DNA of 48,542 nucleotides from Pseudomonadota bacterium (GTDB taxonomy: Bacteria; Myxococcota_A; UBA9160; JADFDR01). Shown here one piece after another: positions 35,812-44,483 of this stretch (the stretch's first letter is position 1; each line of letters begins with the position of its first letter). The stretch spans positions 1 through 48,542 of the forward strand of contig PIVT01000025.1 in NCBI GenBank assembly GCA_003353845.1. The letters run 5' to 3'. Made by a program: the position numbers and the translations under genes. The notes beneath the pieces were generated by a model, which saw only the letters and a list, made by a program, of their open reading frames with translations, was not told the origin of the DNA and made no database searches.

Positions 35812-35923
35812 GGGATCAAAACAAGCAACTTAGAACCAGAGCAAAGATTGGCTGCTCTTCCGCAACAGACTTTTAGCAACTCATCGCGGCCAATAAAGTC
35901 ACTTTCAAAAGAATACGCTTAGC

Positions 35924-35961
35924 AAAACGGCTCACTTTCCAACCCAATGGATGGTGAGCCG
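35924..35961 (-). terminator. Terminator after dacB
   Basis: CGGCTCAC (35928-35935) pairs with GTGAGCCG (35954-35961), with an inner CCA/TGG pair. On the minus strand it is followed by TTTT. It lies 29 bases past the dacB stop and also ends the convergent XRE gene region. Confidence 0.6.
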
Positions 35962-35989
35962 CGCGTCTATCCGAGGTTGAGAAGGCGAT

Positions 35990-37426
35990 TTAATTCGGGC
36001 GAACCAGCGCCTCAACAAAACGGTCCACACCGTCCATGGCCGCTTGATCTCCCTGTTGGTAGTCATTCACCAAGATCGAAAAGATCATGTCGTTCCCATC
36101 CTCTGAACGGACAACCCCCGACAAGCCCGTCACTCCGGTCAATAATCCAGTTTTGGCGCGCACGCGCCCCAGCGCTCCCTCGGCCCGCTTTTCCAAGGTT
36201 CCATCCAATCCCGCGATGGGCAAAGCGGCAATCAATTCTGGGCCCCAGGCGAAGGAGCGATCCGCCACCTGCAAGGTTTGCACAAGAGTACGCGCTGATA
36301 CTCGGTTCCCTCTGGACAATCCCGAACCGTCCTCCATCACCAAACCCGAAACGTCGATACCGAGGTTTGCCAGTTGAGTACGCAGAGCGACGACTCCATT
36401 GCTCCATGTCCCGGGCTCGCCGCTAGCTCGCGCGCCCAAGACCTTCACCAAGCTTTCTGCAATGCTGTTATTGCTGTACTTCACAAAACGCTGAACCACT
36501 TCGGAGAGCGGGAAACCCTCGAACACCAATAGCTCCTGTGTTGTTTTCGGCGCAGTTCCTCGGCGCACCTGACCCTCAACCACGATGCCATTGGCTTCGA
36601 GCTGCATCTGCCAAAGCCCACCCGCGTAATACAAGGGATCGCTCACGCTGCGATAAACCGTCCGGCTTTCTCCCTGTGCGGCGATGCTCCCAGTAACCGT
36701 GATCTGGTCCCTCACCTGCCCTTCCTTGTTCGCAGGCAGCGCCGCGCGACCCACCGAGGGCCGAGAGCGCGACCCGGCCTTGCCTGTGACAGCCTGCGAC
36801 GAAAGCTTGAAGTATGGAATCGGCGGGTCCAAAGCCACGCGAGCCGGAGCGCCCACACTGAGACCGGGCAAGATCTCTACGGCAAAGGAACCGTAATTCG
36901 CCGACACGCCACCGACCGGACTGTGATAGGCGCGACTGGAGACCTTGCCCCATGCGGGGTTCCAGGCAACGGTATCGAAGACACTGTCATCTAAAATCAA
37001 ATCACCTCGAACGCGGCGCAATCCCTTACGCCGCAAATCAGCCGACAGCCGCCAGAACTGTTCCGAGGTCAAGGCCGGGTCCCCAGTGCCGCGCAGGTAC
37101 AGGGTGTCCACCGCACCCTCGGCGTCGGGCGCTGCGTTGGCCGCAATCACGGTCTCAAATTGGTAAGCCGCTCCCAGCGCATCGAGGGCGGCAGTGGCTG
37201 TCAGCAATTTTTGATTGGACGCCGGGATCAGACCGCCATCGGCATTGCGTTCGTAGAGCACCTGACCATCGGATCTCCGCACCACCAACACACCGAGCTT
37301 GGCACCGCGCAAGGCGGGAGCGGCCAGGGTCGCATCCAAACGAGTCTTGAGATCGGCCCGGCATTCCTGCGGTGACCAACACCCCGCCAGGCAAAGCCCG
37401 AGCAGCAATAACAAGCACTTGGACAC
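35990..37426 (-). CDS. dacB: D-alanyl-D-alanine carboxypeptidase/endopeptidase (PBP4 type)
   Basis: Periplasmic penicillin-binding protein of the S13 family that trims stem peptides or cuts 4-3 cross-links. About 478 residues from GTG 37426, which follows AAAGGG. The N terminus is a lipoprotein-like signal (LLLLLGLCLAGC). The catalytic SxxK is SNQK in IPASNQKLLTA, the SxN is SNN in VKYSNNSIAES, and the KTG is RAKTGLLTGV, in the right order. The frame extends upstream to 37615 but that part is Arg/Pro-rich and unlike a protein. It faces away from spmAB across a 363-base gap. Confidence 0.94.
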   Translation of the reverse strand: MSKCLLLLLGLCLAGCWSPQECRADLKTRLDATLAAPALRGAKLGVLVVRRSDGQVLYERNADGGLIPASNQKLLTATAALDALGAAYQFETVIAANAAPDAEGAVDTLYLRGTGDPALTSEQFWRLSADLRRKGLRRVRGDLILDDSVFDTVAWNPAWGKVSSRAYHSPVGGVSANYGSFAVEILPGLSVGAPARVALDPPIPYFKLSSQAVTGKAGSRSRPSVGRAALPANKEGQVRDQITVTGSIAAQGESRTVYRSVSDPLYYAGGLWQMQLEANGIVVEGQVRRGTAPKTTQELLVFEGFPLSEVVQRFVKYSNNSIAESLVKVLGARASGEPGTWSNGVVALRTQLANLGIDVSGLVMEDGSGLSRGNRVSARTLVQTLQVADRSFAWGPELIAALPIAGLDGTLEKRAEGALGRVRAKTGLLTGVTGLSGVVRSEDGNDMIFSILVNDYQQGDQAAMDGVDRFVEALVRPN

Positions 37427-37789
37427 AAGACCCTTTCGCCAACTCACATTCGCAACAGTTCTCAGCACAAATTTTCTCCGCAAATCATGTCCGCTCGCCC
37501 GGGGGTTAGCTCCTGTGGCCGGGATCAGTGCGAAGGATCGCGAAGTGAGAGAGATCGGACAAGCAGGGCCCGCTGACGATCGGGGTGGCGACCCGGCGGC
37601 AGTGCCCGATTTCAAGACTCATTCCAGATTATTGATGTTCATCCATCAATAATCGGCAAGAGGGGGGGTTAAGTTACTGCAACAATTGGGCGATAAAGAT
37701 GTGGGGTGTATGCTTCACCCCAAGGGAAGTACAAGCGCAGTGCAGGCGAAGTCCGGGCGGGACAATCGCCGAAAATCGAGGGGGAATTC
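37427..37789. other. Divergent dacB-spmAB intergenic region
   Basis: 363 bases between divergent genes. It holds one striking inverted repeat (listed separately) and a G run (37661-37667). No small gene or clear promoter is evident. Confidence 0.5.
37627..37654. promoter_or_regulatory. Perfect 11-6-11 inverted repeat
   Basis: GATTATTGATG (37627-37637) and CATCAATAATC (37644-37654) are exact reverse complements around TTCATC. The position between divergent dacB and spmAB and the lack of a T run favour a dimeric regulator's operator over a terminator. Confidence 0.55.
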
Positions 37790-39118
37790 ATGCTGAATTG
37801 GATCTGGCTCGGGTTGATCCTGATTGGGGTCGTCTGGGCCGCCTTCACGGGGAACATGGCCGAAGTCAGCTCGGCGTCCATGGAAGCCGCAAAGGATGGC
37901 GTCCATCTCATCGTCGGTTTCGTCGGGCCCATGGTGTTCTTCTTGGGACTTATGAAAGCCGTGCAAGACGCCGGATTCCTGCTCTCGGTGGCGCGCTTTC
38001 TTCGCCCCATCCTCAAGCGACTCTTTCCCGATGTGCCCGAAGACCATCCGGCCATGGGCGCCATGGTCATGAACATGGCCTCCAATATGTTGGGCCTGGG
38101 CAATGCGGCAACGCCCTTTGGTCTGAAAGCCATGGAGGAGTTGGACAAACTCAACACCCGTCCAGGTGTGGCTTCCAATTCCATGGTGCTCTTTCTCGCC
38201 ATCAATACATCCAGCATCACCCTCTTCCCACTGGGCGTCATTGCGATCCGCTCTTCTCTGGGAGCAGCATCACCTGAAGCCATCCTTGTTCCGACACTCG
38301 TGGCAACGATCTGCTCCACCACCATCGCCATTTCCACCTGCTTCTTTCTGCAGCGCTTCCCGCTCTTCCGTATTCCGGCCAATGCACCCCAGCGCGAAAT
38401 CAAACCAACAACCACTGAGCCCGTTGAATTCACGCCCACAGCATCGGAAACGTCCCCTGCCTCAACGAGCGAGACATGGATAAATCGCATCATCGTCCTC
38501 GGTGCTTGCCTCCTCCTCACCGTGGCCTTTATCAAAGAACTCGTACTAAACCCGTCGGCTCTGGCCGGGCTATTGCCGTTCTTGGGTGTGTTTGGCCCTT
38601 GGCTCCTACCTCTGCTCATCGCCTTCTTTCTACTCGTCGGCGTCTCCGGACGAGTACGCGTCTATGAATCCATGGTTGAAGGCGGGAAAGAAGGGCTCGA
38701 AGTGGCCGTTCGCATCGTGCCCTACATCGTGGCCATCCTCGTGGCCATCGCCATCTTCAGAGCCTCGGGTGCACTGCTCGCCCTGGAAAATCTCGTTCGA
38801 CCGCTGACCCATGCCATTGGGTTGCCTTCAGAAGCCCTGCCCATGGCCCTCATGCGACCGCTCTCCGGGTCCGGTGCCACAGGCGTCATGGTCGAGACCA
38901 TGAACCAAGCTGCGACGGGCCCCGACACCTTTGTGGGTATGCTGGTGAGCACCCTGCAAGGTTCGACGGAAACCACCTTTTACGTGTTGGCCCTGTACTT
39001 CGGTGCCGCTCGGATCAGCAATGGCCGACACGCCTTGGCGACTTGTTTGACGGCCGATGCGGCGGGCATCTTGGGTGCCGTGTTCGCCTGCCGATTCTTC
39101 TTTCCCGAATTGCTTTAA
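37790..39118 (+). CDS. Fused SpmA-SpmB (nucleoside-recognition/Gate domain) membrane protein
   Basis: A 442-residue membrane protein joining both spore-maturation halves: an SpmA-like N-terminal part (MNMASNMLGLGNAATPFGLKA is its signature) and an SpmB-like C-terminal part (about 270-442, with LMRPLSGSGATGV and LQGSTETTFYVLALYFGA). A Thr/Pro-rich linker at about 205-235 joins them. Each half is a Gate domain with several membrane helices. ATG 37790 follows GAGGGGGAA. In Bacillus spmA and spmB are separate genes next to a D,D-carboxypeptidase gene; here the fused gene is divergent from dacB. Substrate unknown. Confidence 0.88.
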   Translation: MLNWIWLGLILIGVVWAAFTGNMAEVSSASMEAAKDGVHLIVGFVGPMVFFLGLMKAVQDAGFLLSVARFLRPILKRLFPDVPEDHPAMGAMVMNMASNMLGLGNAATPFGLKAMEELDKLNTRPGVASNSMVLFLAINTSSITLFPLGVIAIRSSLGAASPEAILVPTLVATICSTTIAISTCFFLQRFPLFRIPANAPQREIKPTTTEPVEFTPTASETSPASTSETWINRIIVLGACLLLTVAFIKELVLNPSALAGLLPFLGVFGPWLLPLLIAFFLLVGVSGRVRVYESMVEGGKEGLEVAVRIVPYIVAILVAIAIFRASGALLALENLVRPLTHAIGLPSEALPMALMRPLSGSGATGVMVETMNQAATGPDTFVGMLVSTLQGSTETTFYVLALYFGAARISNGRHALATCLTADAAGILGAVFACRFFFPELL

Positions 39119-39176
39119 ACAAAGGTCGCTGCAGGACTCTCGCGAGCCTCAATTTTCCGACGGAGCAAATCCCAGC

Positions 39177-40268
39177 ATGGGTCCAACGCCAACCCCAGAC
39201 GAGGCCATCGAACAAGCGCTTCACGCCCTGGTGAGTGAACGCTTTGCGGCCCGAGAAACTGTCGCAACGGAAATCGCCGGGGGATTGGGGCTGCGCCGCT
39301 TTTACCGGATCCAGTTCCAATCCGACGAGGACGATGCCCCCGCGAGCCTGATCGCTCGCGTCGATGCGCCTGAGGATCCGAAAAATCGACCCGCAGGCAT
39401 CGCCCCCGAACCTCCCATGGAACCCCTCTTGGAATTTCTGTGCGCCAACAAACTTCCCGTGCCGCAAAGTTATGGAGGAGACCCCGCTCAGGGAATTCTC
39501 TTATTAGAAGATCTGGGCTCCCTTTCCTTGGGAAAAGCCGCCGCGGGCAAACTGCTGGGCCAGCGCATGAATCTCTACCGTGAGGCGCTGGCCATCATTC
39601 CCAAACTCCAGGCCCTCAAAACTACCGATGCACAGAACCCACTGCCCTGCTTCCAGCGCCGACTCGACGCGGCCCTCTTTCGCTACAAAGCCCAACTCTT
39701 TAATGAACACGCCCTGCCCGTGGCGCTGGGCCGCCTGCCCACGGCCGCGGAAAAGGAAGTGGTTCAAGAAGCCTTCGCCTACATCGCAGAGCGCAGTGGC
39801 GCAGCACCGCAACGCTTAGCCCACCGCGATTTTCAAAGCGCCAACTTATACCTGCGTCACGACCGGCTTCCGGCCGACATTCAGATGATCGATTTTCAGG
39901 GGGCCTTTATGGCGCCTCCCGAATATGACTTGGTATGCGTGTTGCGCGACTCCTATGTGGTGCTCAGCGAAGCCGAGCGCTCGGACCTATTACATGAGAT
40001 TCGGCCGCAACTGCCCGACGCCCCCGATGAAATCAGCTTCCTGGAGCGCTTCGCTCTGCTCACCCTCTCGCGCAAAGGCAAAGACCTGGCGCGCTTTCTC
40101 TACGCCGCGAAGGAACGAGGCGATTTGCGTTTTCAAGCCCACATCCCAACCACGGTTCGCTACTTGAAACAGGCTGTCGTTCACACGGCAGGCATGGCCC
40201 CTTGCCTGGCGCGCCTGGCTGAACTGATTCAGAACTTCCCAGAGAAGGAGTTCTCATGCGAGCCATGA
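39177..40268 (+). CDS. Sugar kinase, AmgK-like aminoglycoside-phosphotransferase fold
   Basis: A 363-residue APH-fold kinase. The catalytic loop HRDFQSANLYL is at about 214-224 and the metal-binding MIDFQGA at about 236-242; LIARVDAPE is the likely ATP-lysine region strand. In Pseudomonas AmgK phosphorylates N-acetylmuramic acid or GlcNAc at the anomeric position and MurU uses the product. The next gene here is a MurU-like nucleotidyltransferase, overlapping by 13 bases, which supports that assignment. ATG 39177 follows GGAG. The fold is certain; the substrate is inferred. Confidence 0.8.
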   Translation: MGPTPTPDEAIEQALHALVSERFAARETVATEIAGGLGLRRFYRIQFQSDEDDAPASLIARVDAPEDPKNRPAGIAPEPPMEPLLEFLCANKLPVPQSYGGDPAQGILLLEDLGSLSLGKAAAGKLLGQRMNLYREALAIIPKLQALKTTDAQNPLPCFQRRLDAALFRYKAQLFNEHALPVALGRLPTAAEKEVVQEAFAYIAERSGAAPQRLAHRDFQSANLYLRHDRLPADIQMIDFQGAFMAPPEYDLVCVLRDSYVVLSEAERSDLLHEIRPQLPDAPDEISFLERFALLTLSRKGKDLARFLYAAKERGDLRFQAHIPTTVRYLKQAVVHTAGMAPCLARLAELIQNFPEKEFSCEP

Positions 40269-41203
40269 TTCTGGCAGCCGGTTTTGGCACCCGCTTGCGC
40301 CCCCTCTCGGAGTTATTGCCCAAGCCCGCCATGCCTGTGCGCGGTCTGCCCGTCATCGCCTACAACCTGGCGCTCTTATCCCATCACGGGGTGAGGGATG
40401 TGATGATCAATACCCATTACCTGCCCGAAGCCATTGTGGAAGCCGCGGAGCGCCATCGCCCCCACGGCATGACACTCCACTTCTCGCACGAGCCGGAAAT
40501 CCTGAATACGGGGGGCGGGTTGCGCAAAGTGGCCTCCTTCCTACGCAAAAGCGACCCCTGCATCCTTCTGGCGGGCGACATGGTGCTGGATGTGGATCTC
40601 ACGGGCTTCATCCAACGACACCGCGACAGTAAGGCCGCCATCACCTTCGGGCTGCTGGACGATCCACGCACGGCCAGCTTCGGCAGCATCGGCATCGATG
40701 GCCAGGAAGGCTTGGGACGTGTCAGACGTATTGCCAATCGCGTGGATTTGGGAGGCGAACGGCGAGCGGGCGTTTACATCAGCCTGAGCCTCTTATCCGC
40801 CAGCGCCTTGGACACCCTGCCGGAGATGGAAAAATTCAGTCATTTGGAGGATTGGGTAAAGCCCATGCTACAGGCTGGACGCGAGGACATTTGTGCTGAG
40901 CTCTTCAGCGAAAAGAATTGTTTCTGGGAACCCGTGGGCACCTTGGAGGAGTACCTCAGCGCTAATTTTATTCGGCACAAGTACTCCTTTATCGATGTGG
41001 ATCATTGCGCCCGCCAAGATGGAGTGCAGTTGAACATTCACAGTATCTTGGGGCGAGGGGTCACGCTCAACGAGGGCAGCTGTCTGCGACGTGTCGTGGT
41101 TTGGGACGGCGAGCACCTGCCTGACAATTATCAGGCAGAAAACGGAATCTTCGCTGGCGGCGACTTCTACGCGTGCGATCTTCCAGAGCGGGAGAAGGTA
41201 TGA
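40256..41203 (+). CDS. Sugar-1-phosphate nucleotidyltransferase, MurU-like
   Basis: A 315-residue enzyme transferring a nucleotide to a sugar-1-phosphate. AMILAAGFGTRLRPL at 3-17 is the nucleotide-binding loop, LLPKPAMPV holds the conserved Lys-Pro, LLAGDMVLDVD the metal Asp, and FWEPVGTLEEYL the family end motif. A C-terminal segment (about 245-315) looks like left-handed beta-helix turns (HSILGRGVTLNEGSCLRRVV), longer than typical MurU. AGAAGGAG precedes the ATG. Coupling with the AmgK-like kinase suggests UDP-MurNAc recycling; another UDP- or GDP-sugar is possible. Confidence 0.82.
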   Translation: MRAMILAAGFGTRLRPLSELLPKPAMPVRGLPVIAYNLALLSHHGVRDVMINTHYLPEAIVEAAERHRPHGMTLHFSHEPEILNTGGGLRKVASFLRKSDPCILLAGDMVLDVDLTGFIQRHRDSKAAITFGLLDDPRTASFGSIGIDGQEGLGRVRRIANRVDLGGERRAGVYISLSLLSASALDTLPEMEKFSHLEDWVKPMLQAGREDICAELFSEKNCFWEPVGTLEEYLSANFIRHKYSFIDVDHCARQDGVQLNIHSILGRGVTLNEGSCLRRVVVWDGEHLPDNYQAENGIFAGGDFYACDLPEREKV

Positions 41204-41940
41204 CCGAGGTCATTTTCGTTGGAACGAGTGACGCCTTTGGTGCGGGGGGAAGACGCCAATCGGCCTACGTTCTACGAACGGAGGAAGGCTCGACCCTGGT
41301 CGACTGCAGCGGGACCACGCTCACCGGCTTAAATGTCTTGGGGATTGAGCGGGACGAAATCTCCACCATTTTGATCTCCCACTACCACGGCGACCACTTC
41401 ATGGGCATTCCCCAGTTCTTGCTGGCGGCCATCTACGAAGACAAACGCCGCGCCCCCTTGAACATTGCGGGCCCCAGCGGTGTGGAAGAGCGCGTGCGCA
41501 GCCTGTGCACCCTGGTGGGCTATGGATTGGAAGGTCGCGAAATTCCCTTCCCACTCATTTTCCATGATTTGACAGCTGATGAGGAAATGGAAATCGGCCC
41601 GGTCTGCGTCACACCCTTTAATGCCCTTCACCAGGAAAGCACTCAACCTCATGGCTTGATCATGCGCTTGGCCGGGGGGCACCAGGTGGTTTACACGGGG
41701 GACACGGGTTGGTTCGAGGGTCTGTCACAGTACACCCAAGATGCGGATCTCTTCATCTGCGAGTGTACGAGTTACGACCGCGGCCTGGACTTTCATATCA
41801 ATTTTCGAGACATCTACGAACATCGAGAAAAGTTGGGGGCACGTCGCGTGATCCTCACCCACCTGGGTCCCAGCATGAGTTCACGGCGTGGGAGCTGCCC
41901 CATGGAAACCGCAGATGACGGTTTAAAAATAACTCTTTAA
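41200..41940 (+). CDS. Metallo-beta-lactamase-fold hydrolase
   Basis: A 246-residue MBL-fold enzyme. The metal motif HYHGDH is at 61-66, YTGDTGW supplies the bridging Asp, and ILTHLGPSM the last His. ALHQEST and similar loops fit the RNase Z-like/ElaC branch or a phosphodiesterase. Substrate unknown. The ATG overlaps the murU-like stop by four bases and follows GGGAGAAGG, so it is the third gene of this coupled set and may act on a sugar-nucleotide or murein-recycling product; that is inference. Confidence 0.85.
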   Translation: MTEVIFVGTSDAFGAGGRRQSAYVLRTEEGSTLVDCSGTTLTGLNVLGIERDEISTILISHYHGDHFMGIPQFLLAAIYEDKRRAPLNIAGPSGVEERVRSLCTLVGYGLEGREIPFPLIFHDLTADEEMEIGPVCVTPFNALHQESTQPHGLIMRLAGGHQVVYTGDTGWFEGLSQYTQDADLFICECTSYDRGLDFHINFRDIYEHREKLGARRVILTHLGPSMSSRRGSCPMETADDGLKITL

Positions 41941-42292
41941 GTGTCTGTTTTACCTATCTTATAGACGAGTGGCTGCCAACCCCCCCTGCCCCATTCATTA
42001 ATTTACTTCGGCTACTACCAAATCGGCACAGATACGTTGACAGAAGGCCTCTAAACCCCAATAATCGGCCCGCGATCTGCCCGGTTCGTAAGGGAGGCAA
42101 GCGACGCTCGACCCCTTATGTGCACAATCTCGGGATCCAATATCTGCGTGGACGCCAGCGCCCGAACCGGGACGACGCAAAGCGCAGTGAGGAGCCCACC
42201 TGGTCAGCCAGGGATTGAGCCCCACCTCACCAACGGCCAGGGCGGATCTCTCATTTTACTTCGTTTTTGTCACCAGCATTAAAGGCTCTCGT
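41941..42292. other. Structured intergenic region, possible RNA
   Basis: 352 bases between plus-strand genes. CCCGGTTCG (42080-42088) pairs with CGAACCGGG (42163-42171). Immediately inside, TAAGGG (42089-42094) pairs with CCCTTA (42113-42118), and GCGT/ACGC (42146-42155) forms another hairpin. A second unit pairs GTGAGG (42187-42192) with CCTCAC (42225-42230) around CCTGG/CCAGG (42199-42212). I do not recognise a known RNA family: no SRP, RNase P, tmRNA or clear 6S signature. A 75-codon minus-strand frame (41998-42225) also lies here and has no known domain. Confidence 0.35.
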
Positions 42293-42523
42293 ATGAACGA
42301 TTCATCCAGGTCCCAAGGCGGTCTCATCTGTATTGCAGTAGTAATCCTGGGCTTACTCTTTCTAAAAGGTGTGTTGAGCGGGAGTTATGTTGCATTGGCG
42401 ATTCCCGTCACCATTCTCGTCGCCTTCTTCCTCGGGCTCGCTTTCTGGGTCGGCTGGACGATTTACACCATTCACGTCGAACCTGAAATCGATGACGAGG
42501 ACGGCGACCAAGCTTCCCAATAG
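42293..42523 (+). CDS. Small two-helix membrane protein
   Basis: A 76-residue protein with two hydrophobic segments (about residues 9-26 and 32-56) and an acidic tail (EIDDEDGDQ). No family recognised. ATG 42293 has AAAGG upstream; the open frame extends to 42215 without a ribosome site. It lies 20 bases before a GT4 gene on the same strand and may be co-transcribed. Possible role in envelope or glycan assembly is only from context. Confidence 0.6.
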   Translation: MNDSSRSQGGLICIAVVILGLLFLKGVLSGSYVALAIPVTILVAFFLGLAFWVGWTIYTIHVEPEIDDEDGDQASQ

Positions 42524-42543
42524 GAAGCCCGCCGACAACACCT

Positions 42544-43803
42544 ATGCGGATTGCCCTCCTCACATATCGCGGAAACATGTACTGCGGCGGCCAAGGCATT
42601 TATGCCTCGTACCTGGCGCGTGAATGGAAGAAAGCCGGCCACGACGTCCACGTCATTGCCGGTCCGCCCTACCCCGATTTGGATCCGGGCATCCCCCTAC
42701 ACAAGATTCACAACGAGAATGTCTTCGGGCTCAAACATCCCGAGTGGATCAAGCGCGATAACCCTTTGGCTTTGCTCAACCCGCTGAACCTCTGGGAGTT
42801 GGGCGTTTCCCAAGTGGGCATGTTCCCCGAGATGCAAACCTTTGGCCTGCGCTTGATGACGCGCTGGAAGAAACTGCAAGAGCGTCACAAGTTCGATGTG
42901 GTCTTCGACAATCAATGCTTGAGTTGGGGATTGTTGGCCATTCAAGCCACGGGCATTCCCGTGGTCTCGGTCATCCATCACCCATTGCACATCGACCGCG
43001 CCGCCGACTTTGCCATCGACCCACGTCTTCGCACCAAGTTCAAGCGCACCCTCTATTTCCCCTTGGCCATGCAAGAAACCGTCGCCCCGCGCTTGAGCCG
43101 CATTGTGACCGTGAGCGAAGCTTCGCGCGCCGAGATCAGCAAGCATTTCCGAATTTCCAAGAGCAAGGTTCCCGTGGTGTACAACGGCACCGACCTCGAC
43201 ATCTTCAAGCCCTTCCCCGAGATGGAAAAAGAAACGGATCTGATTTTCATCGGCCGCACCGAGGATCGCAAAAAAGGCATTGGCACTTTGCTAAAGGCGT
43301 TGGCGCTGTGCCCCGAGCACATCAGCTTGAAAATTGTCGATGGTCGTATTCCGCCTCACGGCCTCGTACCCAAGGCCATCAAGAAGTTGGGCCTGGAAAA
43401 GCGCGTCACCATTGTGGACCGGATGCTTGAGGTCCCCGACCTGGTGAAGCAGTACTCCACGGCGCGGGCCGCCATCGTCTCCTCCGTTTTCGAAGGTTTT
43501 GGTTTCCCCGCCAGTGAGGCCATGGCCTGTGGGCTGCCCGTCATCGCCAGCGGTGGCGGTGCACTTCCCGAAGTCATCGGATTGGACGGAATGGCCGGAC
43601 GCCTGGTCCCCACGCGGGACCCCGAAGCCATGGCCGCAGCCATTACGGATGTATTGGCCGACCCCGTCAAAGCCGCCGCCATGGGCGCACATGCCCGCGA
43701 GCGCGTGGCCACCCTTTTCCAATGGGACCAAGCTGCTGCCCAGCTGGTCGATATTTTCCAGGAGACCATCCGTGCTACTCACAGTCGATCTCGAGCGGCT
43801 TGA
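42544..43803 (+). CDS. Glycosyltransferase family 4, first paralogue
   Basis: A 419-residue GT-B fold enzyme. The donor-binding region has EGFGFPASEAMACGLP with the EX7E motif; VVYNGTDLDIF and LIFIGRTEDRKKG fit GT4. The amino end is unusual: YRGNMYCGGQGIYASYLA, shared with the GT4 gene at 44484 (YRGNMNCGGQGIY). Donor and acceptor are unknown; the GT4 and methyltransferase neighbours suggest a polysaccharide or glycolipid pathway. The next gene starts 32 bases before this stop. Confidence 0.92.
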   Translation: MRIALLTYRGNMYCGGQGIYASYLAREWKKAGHDVHVIAGPPYPDLDPGIPLHKIHNENVFGLKHPEWIKRDNPLALLNPLNLWELGVSQVGMFPEMQTFGLRLMTRWKKLQERHKFDVVFDNQCLSWGLLAIQATGIPVVSVIHHPLHIDRAADFAIDPRLRTKFKRTLYFPLAMQETVAPRLSRIVTVSEASRAEISKHFRISKSKVPVVYNGTDLDIFKPFPEMEKETDLIFIGRTEDRKKGIGTLLKALALCPEHISLKIVDGRIPPHGLVPKAIKKLGLEKRVTIVDRMLEVPDLVKQYSTARAAIVSSVFEGFGFPASEAMACGLPVIASGGGALPEVIGLDGMAGRLVPTRDPEAMAAAITDVLADPVKAAAMGAHARERVATLFQWDQAAAQLVDIFQETIRATHSRSRAA

Positions 43804-44470
43804 CGTCGGGTCAGACCAACTCATGCTGGACGTGGGTTGCGGGGAAGGTCGACACTGCTTTGGAGCCCTGGAACGCGGTGCGCGGGTCATCGGCATCGAC
43901 CTGGACAAAGACGCCCTGGGCTTTGCCAATAAACCTTTGCAGAACCGCGCACGCGAAAAAAATTCACTGGGTGAGATGGCCATTGCCAATGCCTTCCAGC
44001 TGCCCTTTCTCGACAACACCTTTGATCGCGTGATTTGTTCCGAAGTCATGGAGCACGTTCACGACTACGCTGGGGCCTGCGCCGAAATCTCGCGCGTTAC
44101 CAAACCCGGCGGCATTGTGGGAATCACCATCCCCACCAAGACCAGTGAACTCATGTACCGGCACCTGGGCGATGATTACTTTGAATCTCCCGGCGGCCAC
44201 ATTCGCATCTTCGAGCCCACGAACCTGCGCGACGCCATGACGAAAGCCGGACTGCGCAACCGCGGCGTAGGCTTTGCCCACGGTTTCCATACTTTCTACT
44301 GGGTGCTGCGCAGCATCGCGGGGCTGCCCGCTGCCGACGAGAGCAAACTGGTGCAAGCCTATCGCCTCTTCCTGATCCGTGTGACCGGCTCAGCATTCAT
44401 GGACAAACTCGAAGGCCTCCTGAACTACGTCTGTCCCAAGAGCCTTATTCTCTACGCTAAAAAAGCCTGA
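43772..44470 (+). CDS. SAM-dependent methyltransferase
   Basis: A 232-residue class I methyltransferase (UbiE/type 11 like). LDVGCGEGRHCFGAL is SAM motif I, IGIDLDKDAL the acidic motif II, and FDRVICSEVMEHV motif IV. ISRVTKPGGIVGITIP is the usual post-motif. The GTG at 43772 has AGGAG eight bases upstream; the frame is open further left but only across the GT4 gene in another frame. It lies between two paralogous GT4 genes, so a sugar or lipid-linked substrate is likely. Confidence 0.9.
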   Translation: MLLTVDLERLDVGSDQLMLDVGCGEGRHCFGALERGARVIGIDLDKDALGFANKPLQNRAREKNSLGEMAIANAFQLPFLDNTFDRVICSEVMEHVHDYAGACAEISRVTKPGGIVGITIPTKTSELMYRHLGDDYFESPGGHIRIFEPTNLRDAMTKAGLRNRGVGFAHGFHTFYWVLRSIAGLPAADESKLVQAYRLFLIRVTGSAFMDKLEGLLNYVCPKSLILYAKKA

Positions 44471-44483
44471 GGCGGCGAAAGCC

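Noticed and set aside
37669-38619. Long open frame antisense to spmAB (316 codons)
   Set aside because: Composition is Ser/Arg/Met/Pro-rich without a domain, and the plus strand encodes a clear membrane protein. It is a shadow of high-GC third positions.
42080-42171. 6S RNA
   Set aside because: The long-range pairing suggested it, but I could not match the open-promoter bubble or flanking pattern, so it is left as an unnamed structured region.
41998-42225. 75-codon minus-strand frame between the MBL and membrane-protein genes
   Set aside because: No family, no convincing ribosome site, and it overlaps strong base-paired structure. Kept only as an alternative to the RNA idea.
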